Shown: positions 9,069-18,249, counted from the stretch's first letter. The stretch: 35,046 nt of DNA from Pseudomonadota bacterium (GCA_021808195.1 JAKBCE010000033.1:1-35046), one strand, 5' to 3'. Numbers and translations: made by a program. The notes: generated by a model not told the origin, from the sequence alone.

Positions 9069-10796
9069 CTACAGAGGCGAGAGGCGATCAACCATGCGGA
9101 TCGCGCGGCTGGCCGGTCCGGAATTGGGCTTCTGACCCGCTGGCAGCTGTCCGGCCTTGGCGATGCGGATGGTGATCAGCGAGTTCGGATACAGCACGAT
9201 CTCGTTCTCTCCCCAGCCGCGCATCGTCGGCAGAAAATACTGCCGACCGCTCTCGGCGCCCACGTAGGGGATGAAGTGAAAGCCCATCTTGTACAGGTTG
9301 CCACTGTTCGGCCCGCGCTCCGCGCCCGACGGCGGCCCGAGCGAGGCATCGCCGCTTTGCACGAGCGCATCCTTGGCGTTGAGCAGATCCTCGGTCAAAC
9401 CGCGGTGCAGAATCTGACGCGAACCGGCTGCCCCGCGGTTCTGAAACAGCAGCGCGATCTTGCCGAGGTCATCGAGCGTCGGGTAGTAGCCGGAGTGAAA
9501 CCAAGCGACGCCGCGGCGGCCCTCGGCCTCCCGGGTGCGTACGATCGGCGCGGAGAAGATGCCAATGGGCTTGAACACCTCGGTGCGCAACATGTCCCAG
9601 GCGTCTGCCGTCGGCCCGCGCACCGACTTCAGGAACCGATCGATCGCCGCGCCGAGCAGATAGAAGTCCTGATCGCGGTAGCGCATCACCGTACCCGGCT
9701 CCCACGGGTAGGGCCGCCCGGTGCGCACGATGTGTTCGAGCTTCGCCGCGTGTGAGGGCGCGGCGAGCCAGGCATCGTAGTCCCCCTCGAGGTAACCATC
9801 GTTCGGATCGTTGGGATGGGTCTCCCAGCTGCCCGTCCCACCGAAGCCGCTCGCCATGTTGGCAGCATCGAGGAAACGGACGCGGCGGTACTTGCCGTCG
9901 AGTCCCTCCACGTAGTCACCAATCTTCAGGGCCAGCACGTACGGTCCGTACACGTACGCGAGGCGCAGTAGCGCAAGCGGCGCCGCAACCGCCTTGAGGA
10001 TGGAGCGGACCCCAAAGCGCATCTCGAGCGGATACGGAAAGTTGCCGTACGGGGTGCGCGCGTCCTGATAGTAGAGCACCCCATCGCGCACCAAAGCGCT
10101 CTGCACGCGCCACTGCTCGCGCACCGGCGCGCCGAACTCGTTGTACCGTCCGCGCTGAAACTCCCGGGCGAGATCGCTCAGCGGCCGGTGCGCCAGCCGC
10201 CGAGCCAACTCCGCCTGCGCCTGGCGGCGCAGCGCGGCCGGATCGGCCGCGCGCGGCTCGCTCCAGCGGGCCTCGGCACTGCCCCAGGCGAGGAAATGCT
10301 GCTTCAATAGATACGGCGCAGTCTGCTGCACGAACTGAAACTGCACCGCGCTCACCTGGCGCTCCTTGTACCGGAACCGGACCAAGCCCTGATGCGCATG
10401 CGTGTCGCGGTGGCTGACGAGCGTCAACGGAAATGCCGCCCACGACCACTCCTCACCCGCCTCTCGCCAGACTCGACCGAATTGCGCAATGGCGCACCAG
10501 AAGCTCGGTGTACGCCCCGGGTTCACTTCCTTGACCATCTGGCCGCGCTGCACCGGCACGAGCAGGCCATCGAGTGTGATGAACTCCAGCGTCAGGCCGG
10601 GAAACAGCCCTGCGTCGCCGTAGCGCTCGAGCACCGCCAGATCGAGCTCGGGCTGCAGCCGCATCCGCGCCGGCGAGATGCGCAGCGTGCCGTAGAACTC
10701 GGCGCCCGCTTCGGCAGCAGCGCTCGGATAAAACACCTCGTTCGGCAGCGGTTCATCTGACACGCTGTAGTTCATGATGGCAGCGCTTTCGCTCAT
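9069..10796 (-). CDS. Beta-lactamase-fold serine hydrolase with large N-terminal extension
   Basis: A 575-residue protein. Residues about 261-545 resemble the class C beta-lactamase/esterase family: S265-I-L-K268 fits the catalytic SxxK, ANMASGFGG (312-320) fits the HTSGL-like strand, and PWEPGTVMRYRDQDF (364-378) fits the PGxxxxYSN element with Y373-R-D375. The first 260 residues form an unrecognised domain, far longer than the 60-100 residues that normally precede SxxK. No signal peptide is visible, so it should be cytoplasmic, unlike most relatives. The start at 10796 (MSESAAIMNY) is uncertain; ATG 10775 is an alternative, and farther upstream the frame is only antisense to other sequence. 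Its stop is 14 bases before soxB, suggesting cotranscription and a role in amine metabolism, perhaps ester or amide cleavage (inference). Confidence 0.85.
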   Translation of the reverse strand: MSESAAIMNYSVSDEPLPNEVFYPSAAAEAGAEFYGTLRISPARMRLQPELDLAVLERYGDAGLFPGLTLEFITLDGLLVPVQRGQMVKEVNPGRTPSFWCAIAQFGRVWREAGEEWSWAAFPLTLVSHRDTHAHQGLVRFRYKERQVSAVQFQFVQQTAPYLLKQHFLAWGSAEARWSEPRAADPAALRRQAQAELARRLAHRPLSDLAREFQRGRYNEFGAPVREQWRVQSALVRDGVLYYQDARTPYGNFPYPLEMRFGVRSILKAVAAPLALLRLAYVYGPYVLALKIGDYVEGLDGKYRRVRFLDAANMASGFGGTGSWETHPNDPNDGYLEGDYDAWLAAPSHAAKLEHIVRTGRPYPWEPGTVMRYRDQDFYLLGAAIDRFLKSVRGPTADAWDMLRTEVFKPIGIFSAPIVRTREAEGRRGVAWFHSGYYPTLDDLGKIALLFQNRGAAGSRQILHRGLTEDLLNAKDALVQSGDASLGPPSGAERGPNSGNLYKMGFHFIPYVGAESGRQYFLPTMRGWGENEIVLYPNSLITIRIAKAGQLPAGQKPNSGPASRAIRMVDRLSPL

Positions 10797-11038
10797 TGGA
10801 GCATGGGCTTGGTGCACATTCGGGCGAGGATGCACGCGGACCGCCACGACGCACCGGCAGACTTGCCGTGCCCGCCTGGCTTTCCCGCGCCATTCGCGCA
10901 GGATTCTACTGCGAGCACCTCTTGGAGTCCCGGCAAGTGCCGCCCGCTCGCGCAGCGGCAGTGTGCGGTTCGAAGCGCCAGCGCGATGGCTTTGCGCACG
11001 GTGTATATCCTTGCCACGAGGTGATCGGATCGATCGGC

Positions 11039-12193
11039 TCAAGCGCTCACGGGCAGCCACCCTTGCCGGGCCTGCCAGTCGGCCTCCAGGTGCGCAAACC
11101 GCGCCAGCCTCACCGTGGACAGATCGGCAAAGCGACAGGTTCCCTCGAGCACCAAGTCGCGAATCGCCCGCCCCGAGGCCGGTGACAAGCCGAATCCGAC
11201 GCTCGAGAGAGTGGCGATGGTCACGTTCTGCGGATCGGAGAGCCGCTCGAGAATCGGCCGGCCGTCCGGGGTGTTCTCGATGAACCCGGCCCAGCTGCGG
11301 ATCACCCGCGCATGGGCCACTTTCGGAAACAACTGGCACAGCCGCCGCGCAATGCTGCCCTGCAGCACGGTGGAGTGCGCCCGAATGCGCTGGCTGTCCT
11401 CGTACTCCACCCATTCGTGCGGGCCTCCACCGTAGGCGAGATTGCCGCGCAGTGTCTGCCGGCCATACAAGCCGTTGCCGTCGACCCCACCGATGCGCAT
11501 CGGTGCCAGTGGCTCGGTAACGATCATTTCGGCGCGCGCGCTGGCAAGCGGCACGTGCACGCCGATCCGCGCCGCCAGCGGCGCAGTCGCGGCGCCGGCA
11601 GCAATCACCAGCTGATCACATGCGAACTCACCGGCATTCGTGCACACGTGGGTGGCTCTGCCGGCTTGTAGCCTGATGTCCACAACCGCCGTGTGCTGCA
11701 GCAGGCGGGCACCGTGGTCCTGCAGCGCCCAGGCGTAGGCCTGAACGGTGCGATGTGGATTGGCATGCCCGCCAAAATGGTAGAAGTACCCGCCATAGGG
11801 CGCCTCCGGCGCGTACGGCACGAGCTCGCGGATCTGCTTGGCATCGAGCACCTCGGAGCGAAAGCCTTGATGCTCCCCGTTCTCGAGCGCGCGCCGGTAG
11901 AGCTGGAACTGCCGCTCATCGAGCGCGATGCGGATACGGTTCGGCTGAAACTCCGTCGGGTAGCCCAGCAGCGCATCGAGCTGCGGCCAGAGTCGCTGCT
12001 CCTCGAGAAACAATGGGCTGTGGTGATGCGAGCAGCCGCCGCCATTGCGGCCGGAGGCGCCCCAACCGATGACCCCCGCCTCGAGAACCAGCACATCGAT
12101 ACCCTCGCGCGCGAGCCACCAAGCGGCGCTGAGACCGGTCACCCCGCCGCCGATCACGATCACTGCCGCGCCCGTGTCTGCACCCTGCCTCAT
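11039..12193 (-). CDS. FAD-dependent amine/amino-acid dehydrogenase beta subunit (HcnC/OoxB-like)
   Basis: A 384-residue DAO-fold flavoprotein. GGGVTG at about 15-20 binds FAD, followed by the conserved GWGASGRNGG block. The C-terminal GFIENTPDGRPIL and SSVGFGLSPASGRAIRDLV segments are typical of glycine oxidase, HcnC, opine-oxidase B and D-hydroxyproline dehydrogenase beta subunits. The ATG overlaps the stop of the upstream HcnB/OoxA-like gene (ATGA), so the two make a heteromeric dehydrogenase. Possible substrates of the family include glycine, opines, proline derivatives and N-methyl amino acids; the neighbouring sox genes and MttB homologues favour an N-alkyl amino acid (inference). A cyanide-forming role is not supported because hcnA is absent. 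Confidence 0.88.
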   Translation of the reverse strand: MRQGADTGAAVIVIGGGVTGLSAAWWLAREGIDVLVLEAGVIGWGASGRNGGGCSHHHSPLFLEEQRLWPQLDALLGYPTEFQPNRIRIALDERQFQLYRRALENGEHQGFRSEVLDAKQIRELVPYAPEAPYGGYFYHFGGHANPHRTVQAYAWALQDHGARLLQHTAVVDIRLQAGRATHVCTNAGEFACDQLVIAAGAATAPLAARIGVHVPLASARAEMIVTEPLAPMRIGGVDGNGLYGRQTLRGNLAYGGGPHEWVEYEDSQRIRAHSTVLQGSIARRLCQLFPKVAHARVIRSWAGFIENTPDGRPILERLSDPQNVTIATLSSVGFGLSPASGRAIRDLVLEGTCRFADLSTVRLARFAHLEADWQARQGWLPVSA

Positions 12194-13860
12194 TCGCTGG
12201 CCACCGGTTCATTCGAACTGCGCGCCGCCGCGGTGTACTCCCCAGCCGCACGCCAGAAGGGCACCCATTGCGATGCCATACCGAACCAGCTGTCCCAGTG
12301 CTCGGCCATTGCCGGCACTTCCGGCAGGCCCGCAAGCTGATCGAGACGCAGCGGGCGCACCGGCACACGGTACGTGGCGAGCGGCAGCGCATCGAGTGCG
12401 CAACCCGCCCCCAACGCCAGCAGCGCCGTGATCTGCTCCCGGCAGCGCCGACCCTGGCAGGCGCCCATCCCCGCGCGCGTCAGACGTTTGACCACATCGG
12501 GATGCGGGCCCGGCGGCGCGCTCACCGCCGAGCCATGCCGGCCGAGGTCCTTGCCCCAACCGAGATAGCGTGGCGGGCGCAACGTGAGAATCTCCGCTGC
12601 ACTGACCTCTTCGCACTGGCAGATCATCTGATCCGATGGCGCGTGCAGGACGGCGGCCCGTACCCACGCCACCCGTTCGGCCGCGATGTCGCGCGCGGGA
12701 GTATCGGGTACGACCGGGGCGTCCGCGGGTGATGGCGCAATCGGCGCACCAAGCGCCCTGACGGCTGCGCGTCCGGCAATCACGCCTTCCCGAGCGGCGA
12801 TGGCTGTCGCTTGGCTTTTCCTCGACCAGATGCCTGCACAATCGCCCACCGCGTAAATGAACGGAATCGAGGTGCGCTGCGCCGCATCGAGCGCCGGGAC
12901 GTGACCGCCCCGCGCCGACTCGAAGCGCACTGCGCAGCCGCTCGCCTCGAGCAGTTCGATCGCGGGTATCGCCGCAACGCCCAGCAGCAATGCATCGCAG
13001 TCGAGACTCACGAATTGCTCTGCAACGCGCCGCCCATCGGCATCGACGCGTGCCAGCCGCACGGCCGCCACACCGTCAGCATCGCCGAGCGCTTGCTGCA
13101 CGACATGTGAGGTAAACAAACGCGCACCACGCGAACTGAGGCGCTCGAGCAGATGCGTCGCACCGACTGCTGCATCCGCCTGCTCGACGATTGCTGCAAT
13201 CTGCACACCCGCATCCTGCAGGGCATTGCCAATCAGCAGCGCCTCGTCGCTGCTGCCGAGCAGCACCGCCGTGCGCGCCTGCAGCCCCTCATAGGTGCAC
13301 GCGAGCTGATACGCGGCACTTGCGCCCATGACACCGGGCAACTGCCAGCCCTCGAAGGCGAGTCCCATGTCACGACGGCCCGCCGCAACGATCACTTGCT
13401 TGAAGCGCAGCAGATACGCCTGCTCCTCATCGGCCAACCCAGCCACGTGACCGGTGAGCCACTGAGTCGTCGGGCGTTGCGGAAACAACCCCCACACCGC
13501 TGTGCCGAGCCGCACGTCGATACCGGCGTCGCTCGCTTCGGCCAGCTGCGGATGGCTCTGCAAAACAGACTCGAGCACCGCATTGCGATTGGCGAGCGAG
13601 GCGGCCATGCGGCCGCCGAAATGCAGCGGCACCTCCTCGCCCATGGTCCGCAGCGGCACCGGGTGCTCATCGACCAAGGTCACCTGTACCCCGTGCTCGG
13701 CAGCCGCAAGCGCCGCGGCAATCCCGGCCGGGCCGGCGCCGATCACCAGCAGGTCGGTCTGCGCGTGAATCGGCGGCGCCTTGCCCGCCACCGACGCCGG
13801 ATCCGGCGCGTAGCCGTTTTCGCCCGAAAGACTCATGCAGCCCGCCCGCCGTTCGCTCAT
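12190..13860 (-). CDS. FAD/NAD(P)-dependent oxidoreductase with 2Fe-2S domain (HcnB/OoxA-like alpha subunit)
   Basis: A 556-residue protein. GAGPAG at 41-46 opens a two-dinucleotide-domain oxidoreductase; GDCAGIW at about 339-345 is the second FAD signature. C414-x-C416 and C468-x4-C473 form a BFD-like [2Fe-2S] site within ICQCEEVS and GACQGRRC. The same architecture occurs in HcnB, OoxA and hydroxyproline-dehydrogenase alpha subunits. The gene overlaps the beta subunit by four bases. Those complexes normally include a third, about 100-residue 2Fe-2S protein (HcnA/OoxC); none was found beside this pair. The start may instead be the ATG at 13836; neither has a clear ribosome site. It lies 105 bases downstream of a GlxA-type regulator gene. 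Confidence 0.88.
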   Translation of the reverse strand: MSERRAGCMSLSGENGYAPDPASVAGKAPPIHAQTDLLVIGAGPAGIAAALAAAEHGVQVTLVDEHPVPLRTMGEEVPLHFGGRMAASLANRNAVLESVLQSHPQLAEASDAGIDVRLGTAVWGLFPQRPTTQWLTGHVAGLADEEQAYLLRFKQVIVAAGRRDMGLAFEGWQLPGVMGASAAYQLACTYEGLQARTAVLLGSSDEALLIGNALQDAGVQIAAIVEQADAAVGATHLLERLSSRGARLFTSHVVQQALGDADGVAAVRLARVDADGRRVAEQFVSLDCDALLLGVAAIPAIELLEASGCAVRFESARGGHVPALDAAQRTSIPFIYAVGDCAGIWSRKSQATAIAAREGVIAGRAAVRALGAPIAPSPADAPVVPDTPARDIAAERVAWVRAAVLHAPSDQMICQCEEVSAAEILTLRPPRYLGWGKDLGRHGSAVSAPPGPHPDVVKRLTRAGMGACQGRRCREQITALLALGAGCALDALPLATYRVPVRPLRLDQLAGLPEVPAMAEHWDSWFGMASQWVPFWRAAGEYTAAARSSNEPVASE

Positions 13861-13965
13861 TGGCTGTGGATCGGACGAGTATTCCGCAACCGCCGCGCGT
13901 CACATGCGAAAATGCGACGACTTTTCCCGAGCAACCGACCTGGCGAGGTTGCGATGCGCAGCGCG

Positions 13966-14931
13966 TCAGGACCGATCGGTCAGACCCGCCGCAGCCCGTG
14001 TGCGCTCCTGCCGGGGCGCTACGCCGAATACGCGTTTGTACGTATGGGAAAAGTGCGATGCCGACTTAAAGCCCGTCTCCATCGCTACCTCGAAGATCGA
14101 TGCGCTCGTGGTCGCGAGCAGTACCCGGCTGCGATCGAGCCGCAATTTGACATAGAATGTGCGTGGCGAGGCATTCAACTCGGTGCGAAACAATCGCTCC
14201 ATGTGTCGCAGCGAAACCCCGTTGCGTGCAGCGATCTCCGCCAGCCGCGGCGCGCCAGCGAGCACCGCCGCTTCCATCTGCGCGATGATGCGCAGCAGCC
14301 GCGCGCTCACCAGCGGGTAGCGCGCCCGCAGTCCCATGCGCTGCGGATCACCCTGGGCACGGATGCGCGGGTGAATGAACTGCTCGGCAACCGAGGCGGC
14401 CAGATCCGCGCTCGTGTCCTGACGAATGAAATCGAGCACCATGTCCATCGCCGCGGTGCCGCCGGAACAAGTGCAGATCTGCCCGTCGATCACGAACAGC
14501 TCCTCGACCAGCGCGATCGAGGGATAGCGCTGGCGAAAACGCTCGGCATACTCCCAATGCACCGTGCAGCGCTTGCGCTCGAGCAGCCCCGCCTCGGCGA
14601 GCAGGAACGGCGCGGTGCTGATACCGCCGATCCGTGCCCCACGCGCCGCCAGCAGCCGCAGCTGGTTGTGCAGCGGGCGGTCCGAATGGCACTGCAGCGG
14701 CTCGAGCCCCATGCACGCGAGCACGACATCGGCGCTGCGCAGCTGGGCCAGTGGCAGATCGGCCGCCATCACGATGCCGTTGCTGGCCGCCACGGGGGCG
14801 CCGTCGCGCGACAGCAGCTCCCATTGGAACAGAGCGCGGCCCGCCAGGCGATTGGCGGCACGCAGCGGCTCGATCGCCGCAGCGAAGGACATCATCGAGA
14901 ACTGCGGGATCAGCAGGAACGCGAAACGCAT
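13966..14931 (-). CDS. GlxA-family transcriptional regulator (DJ-1/PfpI domain plus AraC HTH)
   Basis: A 321-residue regulator. Residues 1-165 form a DJ-1/PfpI-like domain in which the catalytic cysteine of the family is replaced: the elbow reads GGISTAPFLLAEAGLL (102-117), as in ligand-sensing members. Residues about 215-305 form the AraC-type double helix-turn-helix (PRLAEIAARNGVSLRHMERL; SIFEVAMETGFKSASHFSHT). The architecture is that of GbdR, SouR, CdhR and ArgR, which activate catabolism of glycine betaine, sarcosine, carnitine and arginine. It is the first gene of the minus-strand block ending in soxBDAG and is divergent from an MttB homologue, so it is the best candidate activator for both directions (inference). 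The ligand cannot be predicted. Confidence 0.93.
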   Translation of the reverse strand: MRFAFLLIPQFSMMSFAAAIEPLRAANRLAGRALFQWELLSRDGAPVAASNGIVMAADLPLAQLRSADVVLACMGLEPLQCHSDRPLHNQLRLLAARGARIGGISTAPFLLAEAGLLERKRCTVHWEYAERFRQRYPSIALVEELFVIDGQICTCSGGTAAMDMVLDFIRQDTSADLAASVAEQFIHPRIRAQGDPQRMGLRARYPLVSARLLRIIAQMEAAVLAGAPRLAEIAARNGVSLRHMERLFRTELNASPRTFYVKLRLDRSRVLLATTSASIFEVAMETGFKSASHFSHTYKRVFGVAPRQERTRAAAGLTDRS

Positions 14932-15035
14932 GACGGCGGCTCAGTGAGCAAGCGGATCGGCCACCGGGCCCGGGAGCAGCGCGCCGACGTCGGCGGGGAC
15001 GCCAGTTCCGTCGGCTAGACGCACGCTCCGGTCGG

Positions 15036-15047
15036 GTTTGCGCAAAC
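15036..15047. promoter_or_regulatory. Perfect 12-bp palindrome in divergent promoter region
   Basis: GTTTGCGCAAAC is a perfect dyad in the 223-base region between the GlxA-type regulator gene and the divergent MttB homologue. It lies 105 bases from the regulator start and 108 from the methyltransferase start, close to midway. It may be an operator for either gene, but no second copy was noticed in the window. Confidence 0.3.
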
Positions 15048-15154
15048 GCACCATGATGGCATGGCGGATTCTACCTGCACGCACAGCAGGCAACCAACTC
15101 GCAGAGGGGTACGCAGGTGATTGAGCAGCGTTTCACGATCGACGCCACGACCCG

Positions 15155-16714
15155 ATGACTGGCGAGTCCGCCACCCCGAGCGAGGTGCCACCGCGGCGCG
15201 CTACCGCGCGCGGACGCCGCAGCGCCCCGGCGCGGCTGCCTCAGAGTCCCTGGCAGACCGTCACGAACCCCTATGCGCCGCTCGAGCTGCTCGGGCCGGA
15301 GCAGATCGAGGCCATCCACCGCACATCGCTGCGCATCCTGGAGGAGCTCGGTGTCGAGTTACGCTCCGCACCGGCTCGCCAGATCATGCGCGCCGCGGGC
15401 GCGCAGGTCGATGAGGCGAGCGAAATCGTCCGCCTCGAGCGCGGCCTGGTGGAGCAGGCGCTCGCCACGACGCCGCGGACCTTCACGCTCACCCCTCGCA
15501 ATCCGGAGCACCGTCTACACTTTGGCGGCCGGCACATCAATTTCGGACTCGTGGCGGGTCCGCCCAACGTGCACGACTGCGAGCGCGGCCGGCGCGCCGG
15601 CAACCTGAATGATTACTGTGACTTCATCCGCCTCGCGCAATACTTCAACGCCATCCACCTGATCGGCAATCAGGTCTGTGCCCCGATCGAGCTGCCGGCC
15701 AACTCGCGCCATCTCGACACCTATCGGGCGAACCTGCTCTATTCGGATCTCGCCTACCACTGCACGGCGATCGGCGCGGGCCGCGCGCTCGATGGGATCC
15801 GGATGATGGCCATAGCCCGGGGTCACACGCTCGAGCAGATGGCCGCCGCTCCCGGGGTCATTACCATCATTTCCGTCAACAGCCCGCGCCGCTTCGACGA
15901 TGCGATGGCCGACGGTCTGATCGCCATGGCCCAACACGGCCAACCGGTCGTGATCACCCCGTTCACCCTCATGGGCGCAATGGCGCCCGTGTCGCTCGCC
16001 GCCGCCCTGGCGCAACAGAACGCCGAGGTGCTGTTCGGGGTCGTGCTCGCCCAAGCGGTACGCCGGGGCACGCCCGTCATGTATGGCGCCTTCACCTCGA
16101 ACGTCGATCTGCGCTCGGGAGCCCCTGCATTCGGCACACCCGAACACACCAAGGCCAACATCGCGAGCGGTCAGCTCGCACGTCGCTACGGGCTGCCGTA
16201 TCGAACCTCGAATGCGAGTGCCTCCAACGCCGCCGACGCCCAGGGCGTGTACGAGACAGAAATGTCCCTCTGGGGTGCGATTCTCGGCCACTCCAATCTG
16301 ATCTACCACGCCGCGGGCTGGCAGGAAGGCGGCATGACCGCCTCCTACGAAAAACTCGTGCTGGATGTGGAGATGCTGCAGCTCATGAGCGAATTTCTGC
16401 GCCCAATCGCCGTGGATGAGGCGGAGCTCGGCTTCGAGGCGATCCGCGGCGTACCCCCGGGCGGACACTTCTTCGGTGCGCCGCACACTCTCGAGCGCTA
16501 CCAGCACGCGTTCTACCAGCCGCTCGTGACCAAGTGGCAGAACTACGAAAGCTGGCTCGCGAGCGGCGGGGAGGATGCACTGCGCCGTGCGACGTCAATC
16601 TGGAAGCGTGCGCTCACTGAATACGAGCAGCCACCGATGGACTCGGCCGTGCGCGAGGCGCTTGATGAGTACGTTGCGCGCCGGCGAGCGGAAATCGCCG
16701 ATGGGGAGCCCTGA
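15155..16714 (+). CDS. MttB-superfamily methyltransferase, non-pyrrolysine (copy A)
   Basis: A 519-residue member of the trimethylamine/quaternary-amine methyltransferase superfamily (COG5598). An Arg/Pro-rich tail (1-30) precedes the barrel; EQIEAIHRTSLRILEELGVE (about 49-68) is the typical N-terminal family motif. Later landmarks are DAQGVYETE, HAAGWQEGGMTASYEKLVLD and the C-terminal GGHFFGAPHTLERYQHAFYQ. The frame is uninterrupted, so it is a non-pyrrolysine type like glycine-betaine methyltransferase MtgB. Members move a methyl group from a quaternary amine to a corrinoid protein; no corrinoid gene is adjacent here. The Lys two to three residues before the conserved DAQ in copies B and C is absent in this copy. 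It is followed by a transporter gene. The start lacks a clear ribosome site. Confidence 0.9.
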   Translation: MTGESATPSEVPPRRATARGRRSAPARLPQSPWQTVTNPYAPLELLGPEQIEAIHRTSLRILEELGVELRSAPARQIMRAAGAQVDEASEIVRLERGLVEQALATTPRTFTLTPRNPEHRLHFGGRHINFGLVAGPPNVHDCERGRRAGNLNDYCDFIRLAQYFNAIHLIGNQVCAPIELPANSRHLDTYRANLLYSDLAYHCTAIGAGRALDGIRMMAIARGHTLEQMAAAPGVITIISVNSPRRFDDAMADGLIAMAQHGQPVVITPFTLMGAMAPVSLAAALAQQNAEVLFGVVLAQAVRRGTPVMYGAFTSNVDLRSGAPAFGTPEHTKANIASGQLARRYGLPYRTSNASASNAADAQGVYETEMSLWGAILGHSNLIYHAAGWQEGGMTASYEKLVLDVEMLQLMSEFLRPIAVDEAELGFEAIRGVPPGGHFFGAPHTLERYQHAFYQPLVTKWQNYESWLASGGEDALRRATSIWKRALTEYEQPPMDSAVREALDEYVARRRAEIADGEP

Positions 16715-16849
16715 GGGCGCGCCCCGTGCTGCCGGGCCGCCGCGAGAATCAATCATCCGTTCGACCGGCCACTGTGCTGATATCCGGGTTGCGGTGCGCG
16801 CCACATTGCTGCACCATGAACCGGCTCGGCACACGCACCGGGGAGAGCA

Positions 16850-18157
16850 TTGATCGAACAAACTGACTCTCGGCACCTCGAGGCCATCAACCAGATCGAA
16901 ACTCTGTCGGGCCGCAGCCTCGGGGCGGGTCTGATCGGCAATGTGTTGGAATGGTACGACTTCGGTCTCTATGGCTTCCTCGCGCCCCTGATCGGCGCAC
17001 ACTTCTTCCCCTCGAGCCATCGCATCGTCTCATTGCTTGGCGCCTACGCGGGCTTCGCCATCGGCTTTGCGATGCGACCGATTGGCGGCGTCGTGTTCGG
17101 TCATATCGGCGATCGGCTGGGACGACGCACCATGCTGGCGCTGTCAATCGTGATGATGGCGAGCGCAACAACGCTGATCGGCCTGTTGCCGACTTACCAA
17201 CAGATCGGCGTCCTGGCGCCGGTCCTCCTGGTGGCGGTGCGGCTCTTCCAGGGGCTGTCGGTCGGCGGTGAGCTCACCGGCTCGGTATCCTATTTGATCG
17301 AGACCGCGCCCCGCCGCCACCGCGGGCTTGCCGGCAGCTTCGCCAACATCGGCTCGGAAGGCGGTTACATCCTGGCGAGCGCACTTGCGGCAGCGACCTT
17401 CATTCTCCTGCGCCATTACGGTGCCGCCGCCTGGATCTGGCGGTTGCCGTTTCTCGCCGGTGCGCTGCTTGGTCTGATCGCCTGGCTGTTGCTGCGACGG
17501 GCATCACGAGCCGGCTACGAGCCCGATCCGCAGGGCGCACCGGCGCACGAGCTGCCACTCACTCAGGCGATTCGCGAGTCCCCGCGCAGCATGCTGCTCA
17601 CCGTGGCGTTTACCTGGGGCTACGGCGCGCTGAACTATCTGACGCTCGTGTTCCTGCCCGCCTTTGCCGGCCGGTTCGGAAAAATTCCACCCGGCAGTGC
17701 GCTCACCGCGAGCACCGTGCTGCAGATCGCGGGGCTCGCGCTGATACCATTGGCCGGCTGGCTGACCGACCGCTTCATCCGGCGGCGTCATCTGATGCTG
17801 CTCGTGTTCGCCGCGGTTGCACTCAGCGCCATCGCACTATTTCAGTTGAGCGAACACGGCAGCCTGGCACTATTTTGTGTGACACAGGGAAGTTTCATCG
17901 TGCTGCTGTTCCTGATTGAAGGCACGGCACCTGCGATGCTGGCCGAGCTGTTCTCCACCCGCTATCGTGCCTCGGGCTATTCCGTCGCCTTCAATATCGG
18001 CCTCGGCTTCGGCGGCGGCACCGCCCCGCTGATCGCGACCGCGCTGATCGCACCGCTGGGACGGCTGGCCGGCGCGCAATATCTGGTCGCCTGTGCCGTG
18101 TTGTCGCTCGCGGCCGTCTATCTGATGCGTGATCGCAGCCGTGAGCCGCTGCTGTGA
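16850..18157 (+). CDS. MFS transporter, metabolite:H+ symporter type (ProP/KgtP-like)
   Basis: A 435-residue membrane protein with about 12 hydrophobic segments. GNVLEWYDFGLYGFLAP near residues 30-46 and GHIGDRLGRRTML in the 2-3 loop are signatures of the MHS group, which includes ProP (proline/betaine), KgtP (2-oxoglutarate) and related symporters. The start is a TTG at 16850 with GGGGAG about six bases upstream; the nearby ATG at 16816 is out of frame and quickly stopped. It follows the MttB homologue by 135 bases and probably shares its mRNA. Uptake of a quaternary amine or a carboxylate intermediate is suggested by the neighbours. Confidence 0.88.
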   Translation: MIEQTDSRHLEAINQIETLSGRSLGAGLIGNVLEWYDFGLYGFLAPLIGAHFFPSSHRIVSLLGAYAGFAIGFAMRPIGGVVFGHIGDRLGRRTMLALSIVMMASATTLIGLLPTYQQIGVLAPVLLVAVRLFQGLSVGGELTGSVSYLIETAPRRHRGLAGSFANIGSEGGYILASALAAATFILLRHYGAAAWIWRLPFLAGALLGLIAWLLLRRASRAGYEPDPQGAPAHELPLTQAIRESPRSMLLTVAFTWGYGALNYLTLVFLPAFAGRFGKIPPGSALTASTVLQIAGLALIPLAGWLTDRFIRRRHLMLLVFAAVALSAIALFQLSEHGSLALFCVTQGSFIVLLFLIEGTAPAMLAELFSTRYRASGYSVAFNIGLGFGGGTAPLIATALIAPLGRLAGAQYLVACAVLSLAAVYLMRDRSREPLL

Positions 18158-18249
18158 GCGTGGATGGCGCCGCTCGCGGCAGCCCACACCTGCTGGCCAG
18201 TCGCCGTGGGCCGCGATTTCGCGAGGACACTCGTCCCGTGCACGCTCGG

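Noticed and set aside
7573..9135. 520-codon plus-strand open frame opposite soxD and soxB
   Set aside because: Mirror frame spanning two well-supported opposite-strand genes.
10861..10938. Inverted repeat ACTTGCCG/CGGCAAGT flanking 62 bases
   Set aside because: Eight-base arms that far apart are expected by chance; no promoter or gene depends on them visibly.
10797..11414. N-terminal extension of the beta-lactamase-fold protein
   Set aside because: The minus-strand frame stays open upstream to 11414, but this part overlaps the HcnC-like gene in another frame and has no motif; the start at 10796 is preferred.
11039..13860. Hydrogen cyanide synthase (hcnBC)
   Set aside because: The architecture fits, but hcnA is missing and the same subunits occur in opine, proline and hydroxyproline dehydrogenases; the amine context makes cyanide formation less likely.
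13153..15018. 621-codon plus-strand open frame
   Set aside because: Runs antisense across the HcnB-like gene and the GlxA-type regulator, both with clear motifs.
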